Of a stretch of DNA of 64,000 nt, positions 52,001-63,400 are shown in pieces; position 1 is the first letter of the stretch; the number at the start of each line of letters is the position of its first letter. Made by a program: the position numbers and the translations under genes. The notes under the pieces are model-generated. The model was not told the origin of the DNA, made no database searches, and worked only from the letters and a program-made list of their open reading frames with translations. The DNA comes from Ciona intestinalis (lineage: Eukaryota > Chordata > Ascidiacea > Phlebobranchia > Cionidae). The stretch lies in NCBI RefSeq assembly GCF_000224145.3, contig NC_020167.2, positions 6,513,566-6,577,565 of the forward strand, given 5' to 3'.

Positions 52001-55000
52001 AACCCATCATTAAACAGTTAACACACAAGCATTATACTCCACATACTTTCATCTTTCATTCCGGCAGCGCGACATTTGTCCAACCGACACTTCTGACATT
52101 TCCTTCGCATGTAAGTATCCATCTGACACTGGCCGTTATTTTTGCATTTAAAGTTCGGTGTTTTGATGATGCAACGGCGGAAAAAACCTGAAAAAATACC
52201 CAAACTCAGTAAGTAGTTTTAATATAAACATCTCAGCTTGTTTATTTGTTATAGTAAGGTGGGGGAAGATGGGACACCTTTTCATTCTATTTTCTCACCC
52301 CAATTGGTGGTAAACAAAGAAAATTTAAAAAATTATAAAAAAGTGTATCCTTATCACTCCCATTGACTGTTGTTAATTGTTTAAACCATGATCAGGATTT
52401 TTGGATATTTTGTGGTAAAGGTGTCCCATGTTCCCCCACCTTACTATATATATATGATAAATTTCACATATTAAAATAATAAAAATGTTTGCATACTGTA
52501 CATGCCCAAACTAGCCTTTTAGGCCTGATTTTATTAAACGATTGCCTGACCAGTGGTGACCACAAAAATTTAACATTTTCTTAAACTAACATTTAGTAAG
52601 CCATGCAAGAAGAGCAAGAATTCTTCAACAGAAGATCAGACTTTCGCCATCCTACTAATAACACCACAACTCCTCACCTTTGCAACCCTCACAACTAAGC
52701 ACTCCATAATGATATCCAGAAGCTTTATCTCCACATATCAAACAAACTTCGTTTCCATCAAGTTTAGGAGCGGGTCCCTTCTTCCTTTTCTCACGGACAG
52801 GAGCTTCGGGAACTACGAAGTTCAATATGTTAGATTTGGCCAATAATTTGGACAATACTTGACAAATTATAGATATAGGCATTAAATTTAATCCCAAAAG
52901 ATAAAATTATTTAGATTCCGTAAAATGAATTGGTTGCATTAGTTAAAAAATGCTTACTGAAAAGTGCTAAATTGATGGATTGACCTGCTTACCCTGTGAC
53001 CCTAGCTTAGAGAAGGATAACAATTTGAATATATCACATACGTGACAGTTTAGGCAAAGTGGTATATAGGGGTGACAATTCTTTAATTGAGAAAAGAAAA
53101 TTACACACAACACAACACAGTGGTATTTACTTTGCAGTAATAAAATCTTCAGGTGTAACTAACACCCCAGGTTTGGTGTCTGTAGTAAAAGTTAAATTAA
53201 TACATATGAAACCCCATATCCCTTCAAATACCTTTCTGTATATGCTGAATGTTTGGGTCAGGAATACTTGAAACACTTGATGAACGGGACTGGGAACCTA
53301 CATCAACGATATTCAAATAAAACTCATTTCACTTGAAGGGTGGCCAGGGGGGTTCTTTGGATGTTGTGAAGTTAAATTTACAAGCATGGTGAAGATAACC
53401 CGATAATTATTTAATAGAAAAAAATGAATTTTATATTCATTTCAATAAAGACTCTCTGTACACAGTACACATACACCAGTTGTTAAACTTAACTTTAGTT
53501 CACTTTTAAACAAATCAAAAACCCAACTTACCAGGTGAAAGTGCCTCAGTGAATATAGTGCTTGTTATGAATGTATTAGCAGGTGAAGGTGGGAGTTTGT
53601 TCTCCTGTGGTGTGGATGGTCTGTAGAATCATTAACAAGTTAATTGCATGCAAACCTAATCAGTAGTTCCATGTACCATTAATAATTATATGCATAGACC
53701 ACAGTGTATGCTGATCAAACAGGTGCAGTTCAACTTAGTTTAAACTGTCTTAAAGTGAAACAAGGGTCATCTGAACTGCTACCATTGTGGGCGAGTGTTT
53801 CCGCCAGACGATTAACGGCAATTGGTCCAACCCAGTGGTCATGGGTTGACTTAGCTATGAGGCATATAATATAAAAAAACAAATACCTTAAAAGTTACAT
53901 ATATGATAACTGATAACTCACTAATTTGTGGAAAAAGAATTTTAAAATTAAATTTCTTAACAAATTCTGTGTTCTTTCTTACCCTGATATTGGATTCGTT
54001 GGAATTTGCTGCGTCATGCTCGTTGATGGTGACTCAGCTTCTTTTTTCGGGTTACTTGCAATGTCCGAGATTGTCCGTAAGATTTTAGCGATGTCTGTCG
54101 CGCTGTAACTTGAAGAGGTGGATGCTAGAGCTTGCAAGCGCTGCAGTTCTTGTAAAATTACGGGATTTAATCCAGAGTCTTGTACACTGGATGATATATG
54201 GGGGTCGTTGATTGCCACACTGGGGCTTGGTTGGGTTCCTTGGGTGGAAACTTGCGGGTTCCCTTGGTCTAGCTTCGTGATGAAGGGTTGTGTGGGTATG
54301 GGTTGGTATTGGGGGATTTCTTGGGGGTTTTGGGGGGTCTGGGGGTTTTGCAGGTTTTGTGGAGAAGGGGGTATGCTGTACTGAGTTTGTGGGGTTTGGG
54401 GTGATGGGGGTACTTGGTATGGAGAAGGGTGGGGTTGTTGGGGTTGCTGGGTATGTTGGGGGTGAACATTAGGTTGGGGTTGGGTGGCAGGTGGAGACGT
54501 GAATTGCTGAATAGAAAAAATTTACATAAAATAGTGTTACGTCACCGACGAAAACCAAGTTCATCAAATATAAAGTACTGTAAGGGGTGGAACTTTTATA
54601 TTTCGCTTAAAATAGAATTATCAGTCTCCTATTAAAATAGAACCTTATAAAAAATAGTTGTTTATATTGCTTAATATACAACTGGTCATATAGTTCCATT
54701 CTACGTAGGTGAGCTCCTGAAGGAAGCATAGCATACCATTGGTGCTGATACTTAGGCCATGGTGGTCAAATAGGTAGAAAAATGTTACTAATATTGCTTG
54801 GGCAACTTTCAAAGAATTTTAGATGCTAACCCTTGATTTAGTTCATTAACAACATGATTAAATTTATGTTTGTTTAAGCCAGGAACATAAAATCAAATTG
54901 TTTGCTAACAGACTGCTTTCATTTTATTATTATCATAAATGACTCTGGGTAAAGAGCCAAATTTGGCCTAAATCCCAGGTCCTCGACAAGGACCTCTTTC

Positions 55001-58000
55001 ACTCATAAAACTGACAGGTCATAATTTCCTTTTACAATTCAATCCCTACCACCCCTCATCTAGGCGTATTACCCTATAATCAAACATATAAATAATCTCC
55101 ACATATATCCACCAACCTGTCCAATATGCTGTTGGTTTTGTGGTACCTGCTGTATTGGTACAAGCATATACGCGGCTGTTGGGGCAGCCACTGTAGTGTT
55201 AGCTTGCATGAACTGCAATATATAAGTGATGGTTACTTAAATGTAAAACTATTTAACAATAAAAAAAATGAATGGCCCATTTCACAGCAACGTAGAAACA
55301 TATACAAATGCAAAAAGACAGGAAGTAACAAAGATTTCATTTTAACGAAATCTTTATAACACGGTTACAGATAAAAACAAAAGCAAATTTTTTTATTGAT
55401 AAAAGCTATAATACAAACGAACTCAGGGGTTAATATAATTAATATATTCAATTCTTCTATGTTTCAACATAAAATGTTAAGTTGCAACAACAGTAAACAT
55501 AACATCCAATGTAGTGTAAACTTAATCACTTTTGAAGTATTAGTAAAGTTAGAACACATTCTAAACACATAGCTATATAAACAAAACAAACATCCATTAC
55601 CTGAGGCATATTGAATCCATAACCTTGTTGACTTGATGTGGTTTGTTGTGCATAGTTTCCTTGCACAGTGGTTGCAGGTGCCTGGTTTACTGTTTGTTGA
55701 GTGCTGCTTATGGCTTGGTGTGGATTTCCATTGGTTGGTAATGCTGAAATAAGGAAAATTAATGAAATATAGACCATTATATGACAATTTTACATGTTAA
55801 AATATAATTGTTTGCATTCTGTACAAGCTTGTACTTGGCTTTTGGGCCTGCATTTATTAAACCATTGCCTGACCACTAATGACCACAAACATTTTCTTAA
55901 CCCAACATTTAGTCAGCCGTGCGGGAAGAACAATAATTCTTCGACGAAACACCAGTCTTTTAATAAGTGAAAACATGGTAAATAAAACTTTTAGCCAAAT
56001 ACTTTCAATGAAATTTACATTATTGTATAACTTGAATATCTAATATCACATTTATTAGGATGATTAGGATTATTTAACTCTTTTTAACCCAGATATACTT
56101 TTTATGCAGCAGTAAACATTATAGTAAAACTTTTTTTTGTTAAATAACTTACAATGTTTCCAGAAATCATACGACATTTCCTAATTTGGTTACCGAGTAC
56201 ACTTTTAACAAATGGTTTAATCTGACTGCGATCTAGGCATTACCACACTGGCAACTCCCACAAACTACTGTGTTATTTATATCACACACACCATGTGATT
56301 GGTTGTCAATGGAAGACCAAGACACAAGAAACAAACATAGTAGACGTACAACGGGCACGAGGTTAATTTTTAACAGAGAAATTCAACTTTATCGTGTATG
56401 TACTTTGGCTGCAACGATTACGTAACCTGTGCTTCAATCCTGGTTAATGAATTAAAATCTTTTAAAAATGTAAACAGGGTTACTTAAGTTTACAGTGCTC
56501 GAGTAACCTTAGGTCAAACGTTACGTAATGCGTAGTAACCATTATCTACTACGAATAATAAGACTTCATGTTATGATTAAAAATAAACGGATTTAAACTA
56601 ATACAGTCTATTTTTTTTCATATATATATAATAGATATGATTTAACTAATGCAGAAAAAAGTTTAAAGTAACAAAATATAATTATAAAATAATTGTAATG
56701 AAATACATGTCAGGGTATAACTAGTCTTTCAACATTTTAGAACTAGCTAAACTCTGTACTGTCATTCCTTTTTCCTTACACAATTTTAATACAGAAAATC
56801 TTTTATGAAGAAGAAACACTTAGTAAACACTAAACAGTAAACCATGCGGATCTTAAAACGGTAAAAGAGTTACCTATTTGTGGAATTGCTGTTATATTAT
56901 GAGCTTGGGTCCCTGTAGGCATGTTTATCAGGAAAATGCCACCAGGTTGCATTGCAGGCTGGGCCATAAAACTAGCAGGTTGTCCAATAATAGCACCGGG
57001 TTGACCCATCATTGCAGGGGGTTGATTGGTAGCGGGCGTATCTGTTATTTTAAAAGATTAAACCATAAGCCTAGGTAAGTTTAGTTTGCTTATTAAGCCA
57101 TTTTCAGAACACATAAATATAGATAACGTATCTAAACAATCTTATCAGATAATAGCCTACATCATTTTAAATCTACCCTGGGGGAATTTACATGCAACAA
57201 TTCAACATTGCTGCACTTTGTGGTAGAAAAAAAACAGCACAAAAAAATGACATAAGGATGATATCTGATTCAACAACTGTCCTTTTGTTGCTAATTCGCT
57301 CATTCAATGCTCAAATTAAATAATCCGTGTTAAACTCTTAGTTATGATTACATTAGATTCAACAGGCATTCAAAACCATATAAGTCCAGCTAAAACATAA
57401 ACATATCACCTTTGTTTGCAGCACCGTTAACACCACATAATGCCACTGGTACAGTAGTTACTCCAGTCAAGGGCATTCCAAGAGGCATTTGTAACACAGG
57501 AGCTGAAAGAAAACGTTGTAAAGGTGTTGGTATTCATATACTTAGCCATATCATTTAGGTGGCTTTTATTTGGTGAATTAAACAACTTCAGAAATGTTGC
57601 TATTAAAAAGAATGAACACAACTTGAAGGCTACTACTATTTGACAAATTAACACCTATATTTGCTTGTTATACTGTTCAATATAGCAGTACAGTTATAAA
57701 GCTGTAAAGTGAGTCACAATAAGCAAATTAACGTTAACCTAATAGTCTCTTGGTGAAGAAATGCATGTAACAATTAAATAGCACAAACAAAATGATAAAA
57801 TATACAACACCCAATATAGGAAGGTAGAAACAGTGGAAAACACAGTCTTACCTGGATTTGTGGTCATTTGAACAGAGGTTGCATTCACACAATTAAGTTG
57901 GTTTGTGAACGAATCTTGCTTAGCACCAGGTGTTCCATTATTTGAGTATTCTGATATTTTATTTCCATTAATATCCACTGTTATAGATGTATTGATAGTC

Positions 58001-58011
58001 GCATCCGTCAT
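49039..58011 (-). CDS. lxr (nr1h): Nuclear receptor NR1H, liver X receptor (LXR) type, with long Pro/Gln-rich N-terminus
   Basis: Ligand-dependent transcription factor; vertebrate LXRs sense oxysterols and control sterol and lipid genes with RXR. Fifteen exons, all phases agreeing: 57852-58011, 57410-57502, 56874-57041, 55601-55743, 55117-55212, 53983-54506, 53532-53620, 52678-52812, 52047-52187, 51286-51503, 50745-50888, 50404-50533, 50105-50218, 49713-49807, 49039-49179; 796 aa. The DNA-binding domain (from about residue 448) has the first finger [20 protein letters not shown] with P-box CEGCKGFF and the second [22 protein letters not shown]. The ligand domain shows [22 protein letters not shown] and IEVMLL; the AF-2 helix is [15 protein letters not shown] and SREDQ favour LXR over FXR. 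Residues 1-425 are a low-complexity Pro/Gln/Asn region, about four times the usual A/B domain; exon 53983-54506 alone encodes some 175 residues of it. Joining of the N-terminal exons is inferred from phase and lack of any competing start. Confidence 0.92.
49215..49335 (-). mobile_element. SINE-like element, 3' body
   Basis: 'tttgctttattcttgcgttg', 'aaatgacagtctttataaca', 'gggtgttttgtttcatacac', 'ttgccagcttacgaattact' on plus. It lies in the last LXR intron. Confidence 0.65.
49545..49675 (+). mobile_element. SINE-like element, 3' body
   Basis: 'acatcacccaccaagtaaca', 'tagtaactcgcaggctggca', 'gtttgaaacaaaataccaag', 'ttataacacctgtcg', tail 'caatcattcattcaac'. It lies in the same intron as the previous copy but in opposite orientation. 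Confidence 0.65.
50262..50310. mobile_element. MITE terminus
   Basis: 'agtagggtgggggaagatgg' followed by 'acattttttcattctaattt'. Only one end is present. It lies in an LXR intron. Confidence 0.5.
50912..51200 (-). mobile_element. SINE-like element, full length
   Basis: From tail to head on plus: 'atgaatgaatataacttact', 'gagaagcgacagtcgatata', 'cagcttttgagttaccacac', 'tgacaatttggacaacccat', 'agtgaccactgagttgaagt', 'aggtgtcttgcccaaggaca' and 'agctttgcacccttaaca'. It has an internal short repeat of the 'tctgtttcatacacct' segment. It lies in an LXR intron. Confidence 0.75.
52250..52450. mobile_element. MITE, best-preserved copy
   Basis: Termini 'taaggtgggggaagatggga' (start about 52255) and its inverse near 52440 match over about 24 bases with one mismatch, and the match continues outward into 'tatag' / 'ctata'. 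The 200-bp interior is non-coding. TA-rich flanks suggest a TA target (Tc1/mariner- or PIF-like), which is inference. It lies between the two LXR DNA-binding-domain exons. Confidence 0.75.
53785..53870 (+). mobile_element. SINE-like fragment
   Basis: 'ctaccattgtgggcgagtgt', 'taacggcaattggtccaacc', 'cagtggtcatgggttgactt': head block only. It lies in an LXR intron. Confidence 0.5.
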
Positions 58012-58241
58012 TATAAACCATTCATTTAATGAAAATGGCAGCGTTTTTATGGCAACTAAAAATCACTAAACAGACTAAAATACGTTGTTTATGTAGTTTT
58101 CGTCAAGGAACAACAAAGTTTAGAGGTCCTTACATGTAAATCAAATTAATTTAAAATTGTAAGCAAGCAAATACCGGTAAAATACGCAACTTAAGTTCTT
58201 TATTTACAAAATCTCGCATCTCACGCAATCTGGAGTAAATC

Positions 58242-58992
58242 GGTTCCCACTTTAACATAGTCCGCCAAATCCGGTCTTTTCGCCTTTTATTTCAATTTTG
58301 CCCATCTGGTCATTTCGCCATTTATTCTAATTGTCGCTCGCATGCCTTCTGCGAAATTGTGTTGCAGAAAGTTATGAAAACGTCCGTATTTGGAGGAGTT
58401 GTTTTTTACAATAAGTAACATTTCACTTGTATGAGGGTATGTGTTGTGCAAAAGTTAACATTTTACTTGTGTGGGGTACGTGTTGTGCAAAAGTTAACAT
58501 TTTACTTGTGTGGGGGTACGTGTTGTGCAAAAGTTAACATTTTACTTGTGTGGGGGTACGTGTTGTGCAAATATGATCATTTTACTTGTGTGTGGGTACG
58601 TGTTGTGCCAAAATAATCATTTTACTTGTGTGGGGGTACGTGTTGTGCAAATATGATCATTTTACTTGTGTGTGGGTACGTGTTGTGCCAAAATAATCAT
58701 TTTACTTGTGTGAGGGTACGTGTTGTGCAAATATGATCATTTTACTTGTGTGAGGGTACGTGTGTGTACTGTCGAGAACTCGTATTTCTGAACTTATATT
58801 TGTTTCTCTTTTAGTAAAAGCGAAATAGTTATTTTTTAACTGATATACATTTACTTTGCAAAACAAGAATTGTTCAACTCATGACTCATTTGCTGAAAAT
58901 GTAAGTGCTGCACTAAAGCTGTTTATATTTGTTAAACTTGTTAGTCATTCAGGTGCAGTGGTTTATGTTTTAGCCCGGAAAATACAAATTGT
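58242..58992. repeat. Segmental duplication block A
   Basis: Starts 'ggttcccactttaacatagt', runs through 'attgtcgctcgcatgccttc', the minisatellite, 'ctcttttagtaaaagcgaaa', 'caaaacaagaattgttcaac', and ends at 'cggaaaatacaaattgt'. It is collinear with block B but clearly diverged, more than the ABCD duplication. Confidence 0.8.
58416..58765. repeat. Minisatellite, 40-bp unit, ~9 copies
   Basis: Unit 'acattttacttgtgtggggg' + 'tacgtgttgtgcaaaagtta'. Later units alternate between 'caaatatgatc' and 'ccaaaataatc' variants, giving an 80-bp higher-order period. The array ends about 400 bp upstream of the LXR start codon. Confidence 0.9.
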
Positions 58993-59132
58993 TTACTCGA
59001 TGCTGCTATCATTGTGGCTGTACGTGTCCTTGGACAAAACACTAAATGGCGATTGTNCTAATCCAGTGCACACTAATATATTGTTCGTCCAAGCAAAAAA
59101 AATGTACTTGTTAATGCATAACTTGGAGAAGA

Positions 59133-59182
59133 NNNNNNNNNNNNNNNNNNNNNNNNNNNNNNNNNNNNNNNNNNNNNNNNNN
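59133..59182. other. Assembly gap (50 N)
   Basis: Placeholder-sized gap between blocks A and B. A single N at 59057 lies nearby. Confidence 0.99.
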
Positions 59183-59369
59183 ATTCGGGAATATATCGCA
59201 TTTAGTTCACTTTCGTTATAGGCAGATAATTTAGGGCAATATTATGTACCAGAGTCGTATAAACACCTATATTTCTATGGCTCTGTTATTTACAGGGCTT
59301 ACATGGCATCTGATTTAGTAAAAAGTCACGTTGTTGGCATGGAAGTTGTAGACGCGCAATATTTTTGCA

Positions 59370-60262
59370 GGTTCCCACTTTAACCCAGTACGCCAAATCC
59401 GGTACAAGTCATTTCGCCACTTATTTTAATTGTCGCTCGCATGCCTTCTGCAAAAATGTGTTGCAGAAAGTTTAGAATACGTTCGTATTACAGGAGGAGT
59501 TGGTTTTTACAATAAGTAACATTTTACTTGTGTGAGGGTACGTGTTGTGCAAAAATTAACATTTTACTTGTATGGGGTTATGTGTTGTGCAAAAATTAAC
59601 ATTTTACTTGTGTGGGGTTATGTGTTGTGCAAAAATTAACATTTTACTTGTGTGGGGTTATGTGTTGTGCAAAAATTAACATTTTACTTGTGTGGGGGTA
59701 CGTGTTGTGCAAAAGTTAACAATCTACTGTTTATGTGTTGTGCAAAAGTTAACAATCTACTGTTGAGATATGTGTTGTGCAAAAATTAACATTTTACTTG
59801 TGTGGGGTTATGTGTTGTGCAAAAATTAACATTTTACTTGTGTGGGGGTACGTGTTGTGCAAAAGTTAACAATCTACTGTTTATGTGTTGTGCAAAAGTT
59901 AACAATCTACTGTTGAGAACTCGTACGAACTTATATTTGTTTCTCTTTTAGTAAAAGCGAAATAGTTATTTTATAACTGATATACATTTACTTTGCAAAA
60001 CAAGAATTGTTCAACCCATGACTCATTTTCTGAAAATGTGTTGAGAACTCGTACGAACTTATATTTGTTTCTCTTTTAGTAAAAGCGAAATAGTTATTTT
60101 ATAACTGATATACATTTACTTTGCAAAACAAGAATTGTTCAACCCATGACTCATTTTCTGAAAATGTAAGTGCTGCACTAAAACTTTTTATAGTTGTTAG
60201 TCATTTAGGGCTAGGTGCAGTGGTTTATGCTTCTGCCTTTTGGCCCAGAAAATACAAATTGT
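59370..60262. repeat. Segmental duplication block B
   Basis: Collinear with block A, but the segment 'gagaactcgtacgaacttat' to 'actcattttctgaaaatg' is itself tandemly doubled (59914-60038 and 60043-60166, nearly identical). Confidence 0.8.
59516..59915. repeat. Minisatellite, 40-bp unit with shortened variants
   Basis: Same unit as 58416-58765 in about eight full copies, interrupted twice by pairs of a shortened 'aacaatctactgtt' variant. The two compound stretches are near-identical, so expansion occurred by copying multi-unit blocks. Confidence 0.85.
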
Positions 60263-60432
60263 AAGCTAAGAAATGTTAATGCATACCTTGCAGAGAAAAC
60301 CATAAGTTTGTGTTTTCTGTTATTTTATAATTCGATTCCCAATTGACTATATGGTAATTTGCCGGCACAGGAATAGTTTAGGTCATTTATCCAACTATAT
60401 ATAAAGCCACGTTTCCATTTATGTTATACAGG

Positions 60433-63400
60433 GAAGGTAAAGATACTTCTTTATCAACTCAATTTCTAAAGAACCAAACTGTGGTGGAAACAACATCAGA
60501 TAAAAACAAAGCTGGTCAAATCGTTAAGTTTAACACTTTGCAAGAAGCTACAACAGCTATTCAAAATGTTGAAACGGACACCTTGACCAAATTTATTTTC
60601 TTGAGAAGAAAAAAAAATGGTATGTTAGTAAATTTGTAAATTATTTGTACATATATATCTCACATAATCCTGAAATATATATTTTTATTATTAGATTTAA
60701 GAAAAAGTAAAGTTCAATGGGATGCACAAGAAAACATCCCATTTGTTGTTAAATCGTTCACAAAATACGAATGTCAACATGGCAAAGATAGAAATAAAAC
60801 AAAGAATTTAAAACGACAAAACCAGTTTAAGGGTCCAGCTGACCACATGTACGGGAAAAAAAATACCTTTGCGTGCAAGGATCAAAGAAAATGAATTGCA
60901 CTGCATGTTTAAGTATTCGGGAGATTCTTACTTTCCCACATTATAAGGTAACTCAAGACAGCTTTTACACTACGTTGATGAGTGTAGCAAATCAAAGATG
61001 TTTTGCATATCTTATGTTTGTTTTAAAGGTTAAAACAGAAGAAAAATGGAAAAAACAGAAAACATCACAACATTTGAAGACAGTCGGTTTTTCATCTGTA
61101 AAAAACAGTGTTAGTTGTTTTATTGTACTGTTTCCCTCTATCCATGATCACAGTGGACATCCTGTTGAAGAGGTAAAGTAGCTTACTTTTTTGTATTTGC
61201 CGCGCTAAAAAAGAAGGGTTGAAACGTAAAGTTATGCTTCCAAAATTTCAAATTTACAAATAACCAAAATTTACCCGCGAAAGTTAAACATCGAACCACA
61301 GCTTACGTGAGATAAGGCCGGATAATTCACACTTTACGTTTAAAATTTGATTTGCTACTAGACTTTGGTTTCATTTTTTTCTGATAAAGCCCTTTTAAGT
61401 CATTTATGCTCCATCGACAACACAGTCCAACCAAATTCATCCACCTCGAGTCATGAGCTAAGTCTCGTAGCAGTATCTTAGACTAAAACTGCAGCTCAAT
61501 GTCATGAACTTCTGTTCTCAACTTTGCAACATCGCAGTCGGACAAGCATTTTTTATCCTCGTGTGCTTACAAGTTAACACACTTTTAAACTTTGTGTATG
61601 ATTTTTATTTGATATGGCTTAAAATTTGGACAACTCACTAGTGACCGGTGGATTGGAGCAATATGTTCATTAAGTGTATTGTCCAAGGACACATACGTCG
61701 AACGCCAATCCGTATTAATACTGTGTCATTTTTTATAACATTAGGCTTGTAAAAATGCTGGGTCAGCACAATGCATATTTGCATTACGCAACTCCTAAGG
61801 GTTAAATACGACTCGTTTATGCCTAAATTGTAACTCGAATAATTAGGCTTGATGTTTATTTTTCTTAACCTAAAATGCAGGCTGCAGGCATCCAACAACG
61901 AGTGGATAGCAGAGTGATTGACAAAGTCGGAGAACTAATCGATGACCGTGTTTGCTCCATCATGAAAATACAACGTCATTTAAGAATATTTGTTGTTCAT
62001 GAACTTTTCAAGAATACATTGCCTCCAGCATCAAGTAACAGAAGATTTTTTCCGACAAAAAAAGACATTACCAATCCCTATTATAATGCATACACAAAAC
62101 GAAAAATGTCGAAAATTGACCAAGCAAATGTGCAATTACTGGTAGATGAGTGGTGCCACAAGTTACCTGAAGATAACATTCTCTTCAGACCCTATATTGC
62201 CGGTATTCGTTCCAAACAATTAATTGAAGACATTGATGGGGATGATATCACTGCAGTGGATGCCAAACAAACATTACTGTTTGTATACCAGACAGCTTGG
62301 CAAAGTAGACTCCTACTACGTTATGGTCAGGATATCTACCTCCTGGATGCAACTTATAAGACATCAAAGTATGCACTGCCACTGTTCTTTCTTTGTGTAA
62401 AGACCAATGTCAACTATCAAGTTGTTGCATGTTTTGTGCTCCAAAACGAATGTCAATCAGACATTCAGGAAGCTCTTGTAATTCTAAAGTCTTGGACACC
62501 TGGCTGGAACCCAAAGTTTTTCATGACTGACAAATGTGAAGCTGAAATAAATGCTGTTGAAAGTAGTTTTCAAGGTATATATTTTACTAAATTTTATTTT
62601 TATTGGTTTTTTAAAATTATCAGTATTGCTGGGGGAGAAATTAATCTAGTTAAGACTTGAACATTCGAAATATGACTGTATGTATTTTTAGTGACCAAAG
62701 TTAATGTAACACTTTTACATCAGATTGTAAAGTGCTTCTATGTGACTTCCATCGTGAACAAGCATGGGAAAGATGGGTCAAGAAAACAGATAATGGTGTT
62801 GGAGACAGAAAAAAGGCAGTTTTATCTGGGTTGAGAGCAGTGGCGAAGGCAGAAAATATGGTTGAGCTCAAAAGTGCTGTAGATTCCCTTACAAACAGTG
62901 AAGCTTATACACAAAATGCAAAGCTACAAACCTACTTTCAAAGTGCATGGTTGCCACAGAAGGAGGTCATTTATTTTTCTGGCTTAATTAAACATTGAAT
63001 CTTAGGTTGAGTATTTAGCTGTATTAATATTGTTATTTTATAAACACGCAGAGATGGGTTTCACTTTACCGATTGGGGAAGATGCGTGTGCCAATTGGTA
63101 CGAACAACGGGGTGGAGAGACAAAACAAAATGCTCAAGGAATGTCACTTGAAGTTTCAAGTTGACAAATCTTTATCTGGGCTTTTAAAAGTGCTTCACTA
63201 TGACTTTTTTCCAGAGGCCTTAAAAAAGTAAGTTTTACCTGCATTATGAATGAATGAATGTAACTTGCTTTATTCTCGCGTAGCTGGAAAACAACAGTCC
63301 TTATAACACGAGTGTTCTGTTAAATACACTTCGTGACCCCTTAGGAGTTACCACGTATGTAACTTATTTATCCAAGGACAGTCGTTACAACACGGGTGTT

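Larger units (their letters stand above)
58012..60432. other. Intergenic region between LXR and the SWIM/MULE gene: segmental repeats
   Basis: Upstream flank of LXR and of the SWIM/MULE gene, which point away from each other. It is almost wholly occupied by two related blocks (58242-58992 and 59370-60262), each with a 40-bp minisatellite, plus a 50-N gap and a SINE-like head fragment (about 58995-59095). No coding exon is convincing. Confidence 0.65.

Noticed and set aside
54118-54472. Gly/Trp/Val-rich plus-strand frames opposite the LXR N-terminal exon
   Set aside because: Antisense shadow of the Pro/Gln-rich coding exon on minus, which has matching splice phases on both sides.
58431-58616. 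61-residue frame with repeating Val/Cys/Leu motif
   Set aside because: Translation of the 40-bp minisatellite; the unit is not a multiple of three and the frame has no start context or conservation.
58416-59915. Repeat arrays considered as CRISPR-like
   Set aside because: Contiguous 40-bp tandem units with no unique spacers, in a eukaryotic intergenic region.
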